A stretch of DNA of 64,000 bases from Capitulum mitella (GCA_030062745.1 CP099849.1:9387767-9451766); one strand, 5' to 3'; counted from the stretch's first letter, positions 34,534 to 46,290 are shown. The notes: generated from the sequence alone by a model not told the origin. Made by a program: numbers and translations.

Positions 34534-35760
34534 GTTTTGCCTTTCTCGACTCTGGATGTCACAGGCTGGCCAGTGCTTGTTCACTGATGTTGAAACGTGT
34601 TTGTTTTCGTGTTACGTCTATCAGCATGGTCACACCGGTGGTTACCCGAGGAGCGCATAGTCAATGTCCGACTAAAAGCGAGACATAAGTGGGAACTTTT
34701 ACGAGAGCTTGATTTAGAAAGCATTCGGATTTAACAAGACGTGTTCGGGTTGTTGTTCGAGAGCAAAACGTTCGGTATTTTGGCCTTGGGACTTGACCTT
34801 TGGCCAGGGGCGCAGCCAGGATTTTCTTAAGAAGGAGGGGACAGAGCTCAGGGTGAACTGAAAGCATACGAAAGCCGCCTGCCGGAAAGGCGCTGTGCAG
34901 TGGTTTTAACAAAAAATGCGGGCCTAAGGGGGTCCCGGTCCCCCGGGGCCTCCTTGACTGTGCCTCTGTATCTGGCCAAGAGAAGACCCTATATGACTAA
35001 TATGCTACCATCTCGCTGATGTCAACGAGTTCAACTTTCATATCAGGCGTTGATATGGAATTACGCGACTGGCTGTGGATGCATAGCCCGGGTTACGCTA
35101 GTTCTAATGCTAAACTTCATCTTAGGAAAACATTCCGCTCAGATACAAAAGACTATTAACGAACGAAGGACAGATGCAGTATTTGGTGCAAAACGAAACA
35201 ATGGACTCATGCTATGTTTGTTTATTTTTATGGTTTCTTGTTGAGAGCATCCGCCCTACATAACGGAATATCAGACGAGCTGACAGTCCTGAGAGGGCGT
35301 GGAGCTTCTCATGGTGTCCGAGCATTGTTACTGGATCGACTGGCGTACTGGTAAGTGATTGTGGGTGCCTGTTTGAGCGCCTCTGCGCCTGATTATGTCG
35401 CATGAGTGCATGCAGGATTGGCGACGGTTGGTCTGAATGGAATGCTTTATGTTCCTGCATGACTTCTGTTCATTCTTCTCTTACTCGTGGCTGTTTCGTT
35501 GACTGGGAGCCGCAATAGCCGGAACATTTTCATGGCCTTACGCTGTAAATTCAGTAGATACATAAAAGATCATGTAAGAGATTGATGGCACCAAATTTTA
35601 CCATTTGTTGAATCTGCAAAACAAATTTTCCTCTCCACCACGTGGCAAGACAGAATCACACGTCGCCGTACCTATGCGATAATCGTTAGTTACTTCCAAA
35701 GTAGTATTTTCTTGACATTGATTTTTTTCATGTGGGGGGTTTTCAGCAACCCCGTTTTCG
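34534..35760 (+). pseudogene. Relic unit: 3' UTR and spacer of a lost cuticle gene copy
   Basis: 34,534-34,580 reads GTTTTGCCTTTCTCGACTCTGG and on, matching the bases right after the stop codon in copies A-E, but no exon precedes it. The following DNA aligns weakly with the spacers: GATTTAGAAAGCATTCGGATTT near 34,710, the GAGAGGGCGTGGAGCTTCTC region near 35,292, and TCCAAAGTAGTATTTTC near 35,696. The divergence is much greater than between A-E, so this is the oldest member. A 164-bp short element (34,805-34,968) interrupts it. Confidence 0.65.
34805..34968. mobile_element. Short inverted-repeat element (164 bp)
   Basis: The left end CAGGGGCGCAGCCAGGATTT and the right end, read inward, CAGAGGCACAGTCAAGGAGG are similar to the ends of the element at 45,890-46,290. 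Ends of the CAGGGGCG(G/C)AGCCAGGAT kind are common in animal DNA-transposon derivatives; the superfamily cannot be fixed from this copy. Confidence 0.5.
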
Positions 35761-36440
35761 CTTGCGACGGGTGGGAAGGCATTGTCCCTGCTGGGTTCTC
35801 TCCGGATCGAGACCTCAGGAGCGGATCCCGGCGGCCGACCGTCCATTGCGGCCCCGATACGAAACATGTGCGGTGTACACCTCCGCACCGACGGATGAAC
35901 CCTGGCGGCGCTGAACGATACACTGCAAGGCCCGCCGTTTGTCACGATCGCTGCTCGTCGCCGTGTTCCCTGTCTGAGACCAACCACCCCAGCCGTTGTC
36001 CTCGAGCGTCCCGTTTCCGCTCACTCCCTTGTTTTTAACTCATATTTGCAACGGCGATAAAGACAGCTTGGTCAACAGAATAAAACAAACACTGAAACGA
36101 ATGGTTATGGCAGTCTCACCACGTATCATTCGTAATATAACGGGCAAGAACATATTAATGAGCCTGTGTCTGAACGCATGTGCTTTCAGTTGTGCTTTCC
36201 GATTGTCGTGCGGGTTTCACAGTGATGAGTTTGAATCTCCTACTCCTGCACACAATTACAGCATATATGATGGCTAGGTTTCTGATGTCTGTCCAGGGCA
36301 CGCGCGCACTAGCTCCATTCATAATTCCTCACGCAACCTACTTGTTCAGGAATCGGATGCTCTCCCACGACTTGTGCTTTAGAGCTGTGTCCAGCTCATT
36401 TAGGCAAAATCCCCAAAAGTGCCCAAAAGTGACTTGAATT
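35761..36440. other. GC-rich block and spacer, no assigned gene
   Basis: 35,780-36,030 is GC-rich and open on both strands but resembles no protein I recognise. 36,040-36,440 is plain spacer. Confidence 0.4.
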
Positions 36441-36771
36441 AAGGTCATGACCTTCGATTGTCCGAAATATTCGAAGCATACATGTTGTTACGTTTATTAC
36501 ATTCTATTATTCCTGCAAGTTTCATACAAATTTGTCCAACCCTAGAAATTATTACGGTTGCAATTTTCCTAGATGTCCACCTCTTTGGCCTGACCTCGTC
36601 AATGACCTCACCTACTTGAAGCTTGAATTTTTTGCAAAGGGTGCAAAATAGATAAGAAAAAAGGCGCTGAAAATTTCGCAGCGCTGCGCGTCGCCCTTTT
36701 TGCGCTAGGCTAGGGCAACCTGAGGAAGCGGCGGGTTTCCGCCCTTCCCCCCGGCGCCGCACCGTATTAGT
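36440..36771. mobile_element. Truncated, diverged relative of the group-X right end
   Basis: TTGGCCTGACCTCGTCAATG, GCAAAGGGTGCAAAATAGAT and TTTCGCAGCGCTGCGCG follow the same order as the last 250 bp of X1 and X2 (CTGACCTAGGTTAG, ACAAGGTGTGGAAATAATC and TTTCGTGGCGCTGCG in X2). The left half is missing. The similarity is loose. Confidence 0.4.
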
Positions 36772-36999
36772 GGCGGCCGCGCTCAGGTCATCTCCCGGGT
36801 CACCTTCCCCGAGAGTCGGACGAATACCCCCCGCGCGTCCGGCCCCGCAACGCTGCAGAGGCGGCCGCGCTCAGGTCATCTCCCGGGTCACCGTCCCCGA
36901 GAGTCGGACGAATACCCCCCCGCGCGTCCGGCCCCGCAACGCTGCAGAGGCGGCCGCGCTCAGGTCATCTCCCGGGTCACCTTCCCCGAGAGTCGGACG
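36772..36999. repeat. 88-89-bp GC-rich minisatellite, 2.6 copies
   Basis: Units start at 36,772, 36,860 and 36,949 with GGCGGCCGCGCTCAGGTCAT. The units differ by only a few bases. The + strand is open across the repeat, but the repeats fall in different frames, which argues against a protein. Confidence 0.85.
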
Positions 37000-37859
37000 G
37001 CCACACGCGGTCCAGGCGGCCAGGGAGCCGGGCACGCTGACCTATACCAGTCACAAAATACACTGAGACACGCCGTGTATGGTTTGCGTTTGGGGAGAGG
37101 TATTTATGGAGGGTACCGCGATTTTATTTTCTTTTATTCCAGACTACGTGCAGTTACACCACTTGACTGTGAATGGTCAAAACATATGACAATGCAGGGG
37201 CGCGGGAACTCCTCCATCGTTGGGGTGGGGGATCAAAGAAGCATTTTGGGTCAATCATTTCCAGTCAACGTCCATAGGAACATCGCAGTTTCAAAAGGTC
37301 GGGGGGCTTCTCCCCCCCCCCACCTGCCTCCGCTTTCCGCTCCCTTGTAACAGCGCAATGTCTTAAGCCCGTGAGGGGTTTTGTCCTTCTTGTGGCTTAT
37401 TTGCCATTACAGCTGATCTTCGTATTTATGTCGGGTCAAAATATGAGGTGACCTTACGTGGTGTTGATTTGCATTGTTGTCATTCATGACTTTTTGTATC
37501 GTCCTGTTCATGTCGGATCCGAAAATCTGAGGCTTGATTTTAAAGTGGCTTGTGTTTTCATATTTCGAGTTGTGTAGCTTAATCATTTATCACTGCTAAT
37601 CCAGAAGATGGCCTATGGCATGCCCTCAGGACTTATGACTGAAACGTTCATTCCAAAATGCTAATACCTACATATCTTTTGTACGTAAACCAAAGATTCT
37701 CCCCGCATGAAGAATATTGTCCGTTTCCATAATCATGCCTAAGACCCAAGGGTATATAAAGACCACTTTTAGTTTATAAAGGGATATAATCGCATCTTGA
37801 CTGATATAGTCTTTACTGTCGTAAAGGCTATTTCAGAGGTCATAAGAGTCGAAGTGGTC
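37000..37859. other. No gene seen
   Basis: Ordinary spacer, with a C run near 37,313. Confidence 0.5.
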
Positions 37860-38976
37860 AGAATTGCCCTTCGTCTGTCCTCAGTGGCCTCCGCCTGACC
37901 GTGTGGCCGTCCGTGTTAGTGTGGCAATGGACGGTTCGGCCGGGCCGGCGCCGCAGGGAGCCGCAGCACGGGCGGCCGCGCGAGCCGGCCCGGCCAGCGG
38001 CGCGGCCGTTGGGCCCGTGCCCGTCATCGGTCACCGCCGGCTGCCAGCCGCGCTCCGAGAAAATGAGCCGGAGCATCACCAGCGACACGGAGTCGGCCGC
38101 CTCGACCACCGTCCGACGGTGGGCGAAATGCCTACGATGGCGGCCTCCTCGGCTCGTTCTGGTACCGCAGGCCTGGCTTGTTGCGCGGCGCCGTGGCTGC
38201 CCAGCGGCGTCGCAGCCAAACTCAGCTGCTTGTAGCGGCCGAGAGGTGTCGCTGGCGGCGCGGCGCGACGAACCGAGACCGGCGGCGGTTCGCGGCGGTC
38301 GGAGGTGCCAGCGTAGTTTGTTCGCAGTTCTGCCCGTGACGTTGAAGAGACAACCGCGCCGTTTGTCGCTAAATCTTTCAGTCAGCGGCGCCAGAGCGTC
38401 GGTGCTTGTTTCCCACCGTTTCAGGCTCCGAGTACAACCCACACGATGACGCTCCACTCAGCGAGCGCGCGCAGCTGATCCATGGTCGCCACGCTGACTC
38501 CCATTCCCGCCCCGCTGCGGCCCCGGGGCCGAAGCCCGGGCGACAGCGTGTGCTTGTCGTCCCTCTGGCCGGCCCTCTACAAACCCTGGACGGGGTCCTG
38601 ACCGTGACCGGACGAGGCATTGCCGGACACCCGGCTAAATACAGCCTTACATATCGAGCCGGCCTGTCTCTTTACCCGACGGAAACCGGTGAATGGATTT
38701 CTGCATCGAGTGATCTCAACGGGGCGCTGCAAGACATGAGCGACAGAGCGGAAGGAGTCATCCTGATCCTGATGAGACGGCGTTCGTTTTTTTCCGCTCC
38801 GTTTACGTGCGCCGGCCACGGACAGCAAAACAGTTGAAGAAATGACAAAACGTCTCCAAAAATGACATATACTTCACCACCTATTACGCAGACCCACCAT
38901 ACAATTATCGAACAACACCACACTCATCTCCCAACAGCGTCAAAATACGAGGCACCTATAATCACACAACAGCGCG
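37860..38976. other. CpG-rich island without an assigned gene
   Basis: 37,870-38,620 is strongly GC- and CpG-rich, with long overlapping open frames on both strands, as expected by chance at this composition. One stretch on the + strand looks exon-like, with an acceptor TTTCAG near 38,425 followed by an open frame (GSEYNPHDDAPLSERAQLI), but it matches no family I know. It may be a promoter island or first exons of an unseen gene. Confidence 0.4.
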
Positions 38977-41578
38977 TTATCCGTCCTTCAGCTCCCGCCA
39001 TCGGCGCTCCTGGTCCACCTTCTCCAGAATCGTGTAGAACTCGCTCGCCTCCATGTGCGTGACGAACGCGGCGCAGACGGCGTTCAGCGCGGCCATGATG
39101 CCCAACGGCCGGGCCAGGGGGCGCGAGAGTCGCCGCCAGACCGCCAGCCAGGCGCGGGGGTCCTCCACCAGGGCCGGCAGCGCGTACGTCATTCGCCGCT
39201 CGGCCAGCTGGAACATCGGCCACGTTACAGTGTGTACGTCATCCGCCGCTCGGCCAGCTGGAACATCGGCCACGTTACCGTGTGACGTCATCCGCCGCTC
39301 GGCCAGCTGGAACACCGGCCACTGCACAGTATGGCGTCATCCACCGCTCGGCCAGCTGGAACATCGGCCACGTTACAGCGTGTGACGTCATTCGCCGCTC
39401 GGCCAGCTGGAACATCGGCCACGTCACCGTGTGTGACGTCATCCGCCGCTCGACCAGCTGAAACAACGTCCACGTTACAAAGTCTGATGTCATTCACCGC
39501 TCGGCTACCTCGATCTAGGACGTCGTCAGCCATAGCTCTAACGTACATGGCGTAATGTTGCCCCTGGCCCAGGACAAGTCACGTGGTTTACCGCGTTCAG
39601 ACGGGCTCGTGTGACGTCATGCGTCGCCGGGAGACTGATCAATAGGTGATGCTATCTGCCGTCCAATCCCCCGAGCCGGAGATTGCCGAACGGACGCCTG
39701 GCATACAGACGCATTGGGAGCACACCGTCCCACTACAGGGAAACGTCCCAGCTCCAAATCTGCCCACTCCTCGATCACAAAGGCGTTTTTATATCATCTG
39801 CCGTCTGATCATCCGCCAATCAGCACCGAGCAACCACGCCGGGGTGCTCTGTGCGCCGCACTCAGGAAGGACATTTCCATTAATCGCCCACAATACTGGC
39901 CGCGCCACGGCCCATCCGGCCAGAGTCAGAAAAACTCGAATGGTTTGCAGCGTGTTAGCCAGAGGACAGGGAAGGAAACATCCATAGCACCGGACGACGT
40001 CCCACAGCGATCACGATCAGAACATCGGTGGCCGTGACTCTGACATGAAGTGTGCGGTGGGTCGTCTGCTCGGAAATCGGCCGGCACTGCGTTTTGGTAA
40101 ACCGGTACGACAAGATAAAAGTGCTTCAGCGACCAAAATATGTGAATCTAAGGTATCTCAGCTGTCAAAACCAGCCTAAGCCTCGCAGTTTGTGTGTAAA
40201 TAAGCTACTCAGGGTAAAGGCTGTGCAACATAAGCATAAACGAAGAAAAGCGGGTTATTACAAATCAGGCAAACTACCTTTATCAGAACAGACAAGTACA
40301 CAGTCCGTAATGAGGCCACTTACTCATCTCCGTAACATTAACGACGCACAATCAATCGCCCAAACTATTGGCCAAAGCTTTGATCCTTGCGATTACTTCA
40401 CGAACACGACGCGTCCTACATCCAATGACGCTAAGTAAAGTTCGGCACACCCACATCCACTCTCAATGGGTCCACGATTCCCTTGGTGCTGCACTTACAT
40501 GAAAGTTAGAGATGGTTGCCATGGCTACTGGCAAGCCTAGGGAGAAGCCCAGCTGAATGGCCACTGCTCGCATGTTCACACAAACTGGGCAGGTGGTCTC
40601 GAACACGAGCAGGTCGCGAGTCACAAACTGCAACATACCACAGGCGTCGGTACCGGAACACTGCTCGTTTGCTGAGGAACCAAAGGCCACTGAACAAAAA
40701 TGCCAGATGTGGATTAGGATTTGAATAAAACGTGAAGGTTCACATGTAACTAACACAATCAATAAAACTGCTAGACTCCATTCTTCAGAAAAAAGCCTGG
40801 TAAGATCAATTCAAAATGAAAAAAATCAGTTTCTTGAACTCACGACCAACATAAATATCTCTGAGTTACACCACCAATGAATTCAGGTCCGCAGTCCCGA
40901 AAAAAACCGAGTCGGCACAGCAGACCTCTCCTGGAGAACCCACGTCGACTGAGGCGCGCCCGGGCGCCGCCAGGCTCACCAGCTGGTGCGTGACCCCCAC
41001 GCTGGCCGCCGGGATGGCCATCACTGGCAGGTGTGACGACACCAGGCCGTAGGAGCGCAGCTTCAGCACACTCCGGTAGTGCGAGGTGACCACCATGCCA
41101 CAAGCAGCTGCCAAGGCTGCCAGGCCGATCGTGCCATACCGGAGGAACAGCCTGCAGCATAGAGAAACACCACATCAGGCATCTGACAGCACAACTGACT
41201 GGTGCAAGGGCAGAAAGCAGCTGATTATGTGGCGCTTTGTAAATGGTGACAAACAGATGTCATGCAATGAGATAGCATGAATGAAATTTGAGTTCTGGGC
41301 AGCTCTTGACAACCTTTGCACCATAATTAAAAAAAAAATATTTCTTTAAATATATATCCCCTTCCATCCAACATACTTGTGCATTGGATAACCTGGCTGG
41401 GTCTTTAGTTCCGTTTTGGAATCATTATCAGGAAAATGGGTTCCCTTCAGAACAGATTGATCTGAAAAAGAAAACACAGGGGCCAGGTCAGGGTATGGAG
41501 GTAGTTCAAGTTGAATGTTCCTTCTGCCGGCGGCAATACAGAGTGTGAGCAGGAGCGTGTGGATGCGTTGGTTCCCAA

Positions 41579-41619
<41 letters not shown>

Positions 41620-42357
41620 GGAAAAAATTCAAGAGCCTTAATATCAAAAACACAATGAGTATCACTTTCACTTTCGTCTTCGACTTCCTTGCTTCTTTGG
41701 CCTGGGATAAAATCCTTCACAAAACGAACAGGACTGTAATGAAATATTAATTCACATCTAACTCTCCACTTTATAACCAAAAACAATTCATTCATCAAAT
41801 TCATCAATGAAGATGGTTTTGATGACAAATGGGCAGTTTATCCACCACAGTGACCCTGTTTTTAGACATCTGTGCACATTTCACTTTACTGGACAAAATC
41901 AAAGACAGCTTAGCCAGCTGCCCTAAGCCTCAGGCACAATTAGAAATACAGCAAAACACTCAGTTATGACATCAGACTTGCTTCTTACTGAATAAAGACA
42001 GTCATTTGCTTGCAGAGTTGCAAATTTGTGAACATAGCTATAATGAAGCTTTCTGGTGGGAACACAAGATCAAACTTTTGGAGCATAACATGTTTCCAGA
42101 ACACATATTTGTTGGTATTCTTCAACATCAAAAAAACAACACCTTTTCCAATCCTGGTCTAAAATGAACCTGTCCTAGCAGGACAAGGCCAGATTAGAAG
42201 TATCTTTGTTCATAGCTAAATGGTAATCGTATTCACTACTATTAGTTAAGTCTGTAGCTTACGTGCCAGATTTTGGAGTCCATTCTTCTATCACCTTTAT
42301 TTGGTGCTGATATGCTTCCTCTTCACTAAGCTGGTGAGACTTGTCATTAACATCCAT
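38977..42357 (-). CDS. TMEM126: TMEM126-family mitochondrial membrane protein
   Basis: The exons I can place, on the - strand, are 42,357-42,263 (MDVNDKSHQLSEEEAYQHQ...), 41,461-41,377, 41,151-40,980, 40,627-40,499 and 39,207-38,977 (stop TAA). Exons 2 to 5 join in phase. The first does not join exon 2 in phase, so a small exon is missing or a splice site is misplaced. Family features: a hydrophobic stretch after LFLRYGTIGLAALAAACGM, the LPVMAIPAASVGVTHQL segment, TTCPVCVNMRAVAIQLGF, then LAERRMTYALP and a C-terminal segment with SRPLARPLGIMAALNAVCAA. TMEM126 proteins are inner-membrane factors of respiratory complex I assembly. The last intron ends in tandem copies of its own acceptor. No poly(A) signal was found downstream. 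Confidence 0.8.
39186..39515 (-). repeat. 49-51-bp minisatellite made from a TMEM126 splice acceptor and exon start
   Basis: Unit landmarks (CGCCGCTCGG on the + strand) lie at 39,194, 39,244, 39,293, 39,342, 39,393, 39,444 and 39,495. The lowest one is the true start of the last TMEM126 exon. On the - strand each unit reads TGGCCGATGTTCCAG then CTGGCCGAGCGGCGRATGAC, so it contains about 20 bases of intron end with the acceptor and about 30 bases of exon. The second unit would encode LAERRMTYTL and then a stop. Confidence 0.85.
41581..41618. repeat. Poly(T) run of 38
   Basis: Lies in the first TMEM126 intron region (poly(A) in gene sense). It may be a decayed retroposed tail or a simple repeat. 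Confidence 0.8.
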
Positions 42358-44025
42358 TTTTGAAATTTAGTATTATCTGGGGCACCAGCAATTACATTTG
42401 GAACCTCTTGCATCCAGTCCTGGGCAAAAATAATAGCTGTTTGAACATAATATGTTGTGCTACAACAGCACTGAATGGATGATGACTGTCCTGGTTTTCC
42501 TCATATCCTGTCACCTTCATTAATTGGGCATTGGGCACAAACACAGCACATGTTTCTAAAATGACTGAGCTTATTTGTGACAGCCTATCTGTAATGATAG
42601 GAAAATGATGTAATGCTGCATACAACACCAAATACAATTTAAGGAGATATGCAATCCAATAAAAAAAACAATATTTCCACAGTGCAGAGCTAAGGGCCAA
42701 ATGCACCTGCTCTTTGACATTTTTAATGGAGCAGCAGTGGCCTAAGACCCTGTTATTACTTCATATTCATGTGGATTTTTGTCATGTGGATGCATCATGT
42801 GAATTGTTGTCAAAATATTCACAAAAATTCTGCAGAACAACACAAAATGCCCGGCTTTGAACCATAAAATAAACAGATATGTTGCATCAGCTTTTGCATG
42901 AAAACAGAGTTAAAGATTACATTTGCAGTAATCCATCAAGAGAGTTTGTCTCAAACCACTACTAGTCACTCAAAAAAATTGGGCAGACTGCCTCAACCAG
43001 CAAGTGTGCTGAATATTCTGCTGGTATACATTTAATTCTGCTCCTTAACTGTCCATAAAACACTCTGCATGCCCATCAACAAAATAATAATTTGTTTGAA
43101 ACTGACAGCTGAAAGGATGTGGGGAGGTGCGAACTGGACGAAAATAAGTGAAAACAACTGGTTCCGAAAATGATCCAATAATATCAATTGTGATCACTAT
43201 TCAGCTATGAGTAAACTGCTAGGAACTATTTGTTGCGAGCTAGGACACAAAGCCTCTAGGGTTAAGGCATCCACATCTCGATAATCAGACTTCTGGGGCT
43301 TTGGTTCAATCAGCTGCCCGCGAGTTGCCCGCAGTCAAGAAATGCAACGATGTTCGTGCGCAAGAAATGATCCAGGAGCGCCATAACTGCATTTTGTACT
43401 TAATGGTGTGTTGTATTAATTTTTAGACCACTATTGATAAGTACAAACCGTATTGATTATATCCAAATACGTGCTATCACTATCAAAAAAAACCGCTTTA
43501 AAATAAAATGAACAAAGGTTGTGCATAATTGAAAAATTGTTCCACACATTTGTATAATTTTTACACCTAGATTATCTTGAATTTCAGCGTTGGAAAATAA
43601 AGACTTTCCATTCGCATATTATGCTATCACTTGATTTGTGGAGCGCTGATCGTGGATTTCACAAAGGGATAAGACTGGTAAGACACATCATTTGCAAGCA
43701 GCCTTCCGGTATGTCTTTTGCCTGGTCTCGTTGGTTGATTTCATGAGAAAAAAGAACAAGAAAGGGGTTTTCAGGGAATTACGAGAAAGCCGACCCTAGC
43801 GTCTAGTGTGAAAGAGTGTTTTGTGCTTGTAATCATGAATTTAACTGAGCACTGGCAGCGTAACACGGATGCGAGACAGTCTGACAATCCGTGTGGCTCA
43901 GGAAGACGGGCGAAAAGGGAGTAGGCAGTGAAAATTAATTAAACTGACGCCTCGCGTTAAAATAATTCAAAGTGAGAAGTGTTTCCGGCCAAATTCAGTG
44001 TTTATCGAATCGGACGTGTTCTGTT
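42358..44025. other. No gene seen
   Basis: AT-rich DNA upstream of the first placed TMEM126 exon, with no recognisable coding region or repeat family. Confidence 0.5.
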
Positions 44026-44432
44026 AGGGAATCGTCCATAACTTATGTGAAGCTGGGGGTGGCCAATACGTCACAAAACGTAATCATATAGAGGAATGGG
44101 GTTTGGTACAGCGTTACATAGCATCGAACCGTCACATCAAAGAAGGAAAGAGGCGTATAGCCCCCCCCCCCCCAAAAAAAAACTAAAAAGAGTCGACTCA
44201 TGACAATGTTGTAACTCTGGTTCCTGTTTACCGTCGATAGTAACCTAAAATAAGTGATGTGGCAATCAAAATGCCAGGACCGACAAACAGTGGGGGAGAG
44301 GATTTTGGCCGGGAGTTACGTAATTTTGGGGTTTGGGGTTTGGCTGGCAGCTACGAAACGTTTCGAAAGGTGGATGGCGCGTGGGGATAAAAAACGTCGA
44401 AAACGCGTTACGCAATTTATGGATGACCCCTA
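44025..44432. mobile_element. Short inverted-repeat element (about 405 bp) with TA flanks
   Basis: The left end GGGAATCGTCCATAACTTAT and the right end read inward GGGGTCATCCATAAATTGCG are inverted repeats, each preceded by TA. Inside is an interrupted C run (44,160-44,172). No coding region. It looks like a miniature DNA transposon; the class is not assigned. Confidence 0.55.
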
Positions 44433-45889
44433 GAGATTTCGTGGCCCACCGCTGCAAGACTCTGCGCGGGAAGAACTCCGATCCGAGCAAGTAGGTAAAT
44501 ACCACGAGCTCATCCATGCAGTCAGCTCCGCTATCAGTCGTGACACGCGTCCAGACATAGAGACATTATCAGGGGACGCCAGAACTTTTTCTGGTATTTA
44601 CTAGCCCTCGAGTTTCTGTGGACATTCTCCCCCCCCCGCCCGCATACACAATAGTTCTCAGTCATAACTTCCGAACGATGAAAACTAGGAACCCAAAATT
44701 TTCATGACCCCTACCAGAACAAAACAGATGCCTTTTGTTAAAATTACAAAAAAGATAATTGACCAGGGTCATAAGTTGAATTAAAGGCGTGGTTGCCAGC
44801 AACTGTTAGGACTCTGCTGTACGTCTTTTCCATTTCACATGGCTTGCAAAAAGCTATCATGACAACGCAAGTCAAAAGTGGCCTCAGGTGGAAGTCGGTC
44901 AGCTGCTAGCTTTGCGCAATGTCGATTTAGTCTCTTGTCTGAGGGAAATCTAGCTGTAGTGACCAAGGTATCGCACATACAGAGTAACGAGTAACTACAG
45001 CTTTCCGTTTAATTTTACATCAATAACATGTAAACGATCAAAAATAAAATCATTATGTAATTTGATCTTGCGATCTTTTGATCTTGTGGTTTACTTCTGG
45101 TTACGCTTTTCAGCAAAAGTGTTCTTCATGCAAAATGAGTCCATTTGATGTTTCAAATAGACAATTCCGATCATTTACTCCTTCTTAATCTGCTTTTGAA
45201 ACGGTGGACAAATAACCTCAGTGAGTGCTCGTTGACCAGGCCTGTTATTAAAATAATCCTTTTAAAAAAACAAAAAAATGTCACAGTAACCGGACCAAAA
45301 AGCTCCAAAAACTCGAGCAAAGGTTTGCTTAACTCGACTGCTGATCAACTCAGCAGTCAACTCAGAGTCCTAACTGTTAGGTTTGGCAGTAAAAGCACTG
45401 TTCCACGTTCCCTGCACAACACTCGATTTACTGTGTCGTTTTCCGAAGGCCCATTTCGCTTCTCGATATGCGTAATATATGTGCCGTCATATCCAGCCTC
45501 CAACCAGTGATATCCAACCTTCAGTCAGTGATTTAGATAAGCCGGCCGATATCAGAAGCTGACATCATGAAAACCTACTTGTAAGTATACAGAAGACATG
45601 TCTTGACTTGCACTGAACGGTGGGTTGCGTGCCCATGTGAATTCCCGGTGGATTAAAGAGCTTAGGAAAAAAAACAACAGTTTTGTGAACATTATATTGT
45701 ATCGAGAGGTCAGTCAAGGAATCATGAAGGGGCACCGAGGGAAGGGTGCCCTTTTTGATTCTCATCCTTTATGCACTTTTTCCCCTCTCATCGCCGGCTT
45801 CTTATAGCAGGAAGGTGAGAGGTTCTTATCGTTGTTTTCCTCTTCTCCATATTATATGTAATACATTTGTGTGTACGTCCTGAATGCAC
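44433..45889. other. No gene seen
   Basis: Spacer with short poly-C and poly-A runs; no supported gene. Confidence 0.5.
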
Positions 45890-46290
45890 CAGCGCAGCCA
45901 GAGAGGGGGGCCGGGTTAGGCCCGCCTTTTTAGTGAAAACCATTGCACATTGTCTTCCCGGCGGGCGGTTTTTGTATGATTTTTGTTCTCATTTAATTTC
46001 GACTTTTTCGGACAACACTGAAGCAAGGTCGATCTCGATAAAAAAATCGGATCATATATTTCAGACAATTCAGTCCTTGGACCAGTGTTCAAGGACGGGC
46101 AAAATTGCCTGAAATATATGGTCTGATTTTTTATGGAGATAAACCTTACTTCAGTGTTGTCCGAAAAAGTGGAAGTCACATAAATTAACCTGAAGATAAA
46201 CGAAACAAAATGGCATTGCGTCAACATAGAACCAGTTCTTACTAACCTTCCCTCCCCCACCCCCTAAAGAAAATCCTGGCTGTGCCTCTG
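45890..46290. mobile_element. Fold-back element (about 400 bp)
   Basis: The outer ends CAGCGCAGCCAGAGAGGGGG and, inward from the right, CAGAGGCACAGCCAGGATTT are related to the ends at 34,805-34,968. Internally it has long inverted arms: 45,993-46,079 against 46,090-46,188 (shared TTTTTCGGACAACACTGAAG and CATATATTTCAG). No coding region. Confidence 0.6.

Larger units (their letters stand above)
1..35760 (+). repeat. Tandem array of cuticle-gene units
   Basis: TATA boxes lie at 5140, 10546, 15922, 21423 and 31185, so the unit lengths are 5406, 5376, 5501 and 9762 bp. Units 0, A, B and C share the same spacer order: 3' UTR, unique spacer, Penelope-like fragment, 1.2-kb TTAA element, receptor-site block, promoter. 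The spacers after D and E are of a second type without the Penelope fragment or the group-Y element. The D-E interval is long because it took up two group-R elements, a LINE piece and one group-X element. A diverged seventh unit without a gene starts at 34,534. Confidence 0.9.

Noticed and set aside
35598-35987. Open frame on the - strand in a GC-rich block
   Set aside because: No recognised family, no splice context; probably chance.
36770-37066. 98-codon frame across the 88-bp repeat
   Set aside because: The repeats are read in different frames, so the peptide is not itself repeated or conserved.
37858-38457. 199-codon open frame on the - strand in the CpG-rich island
   Set aside because: Composition alone gives open frames on both strands there; no domain is visible.
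40052-40438. 128-codon + strand frame
   Set aside because: Lies in an intron of the TMEM126 gene on the other strand, with no recognisable domain.
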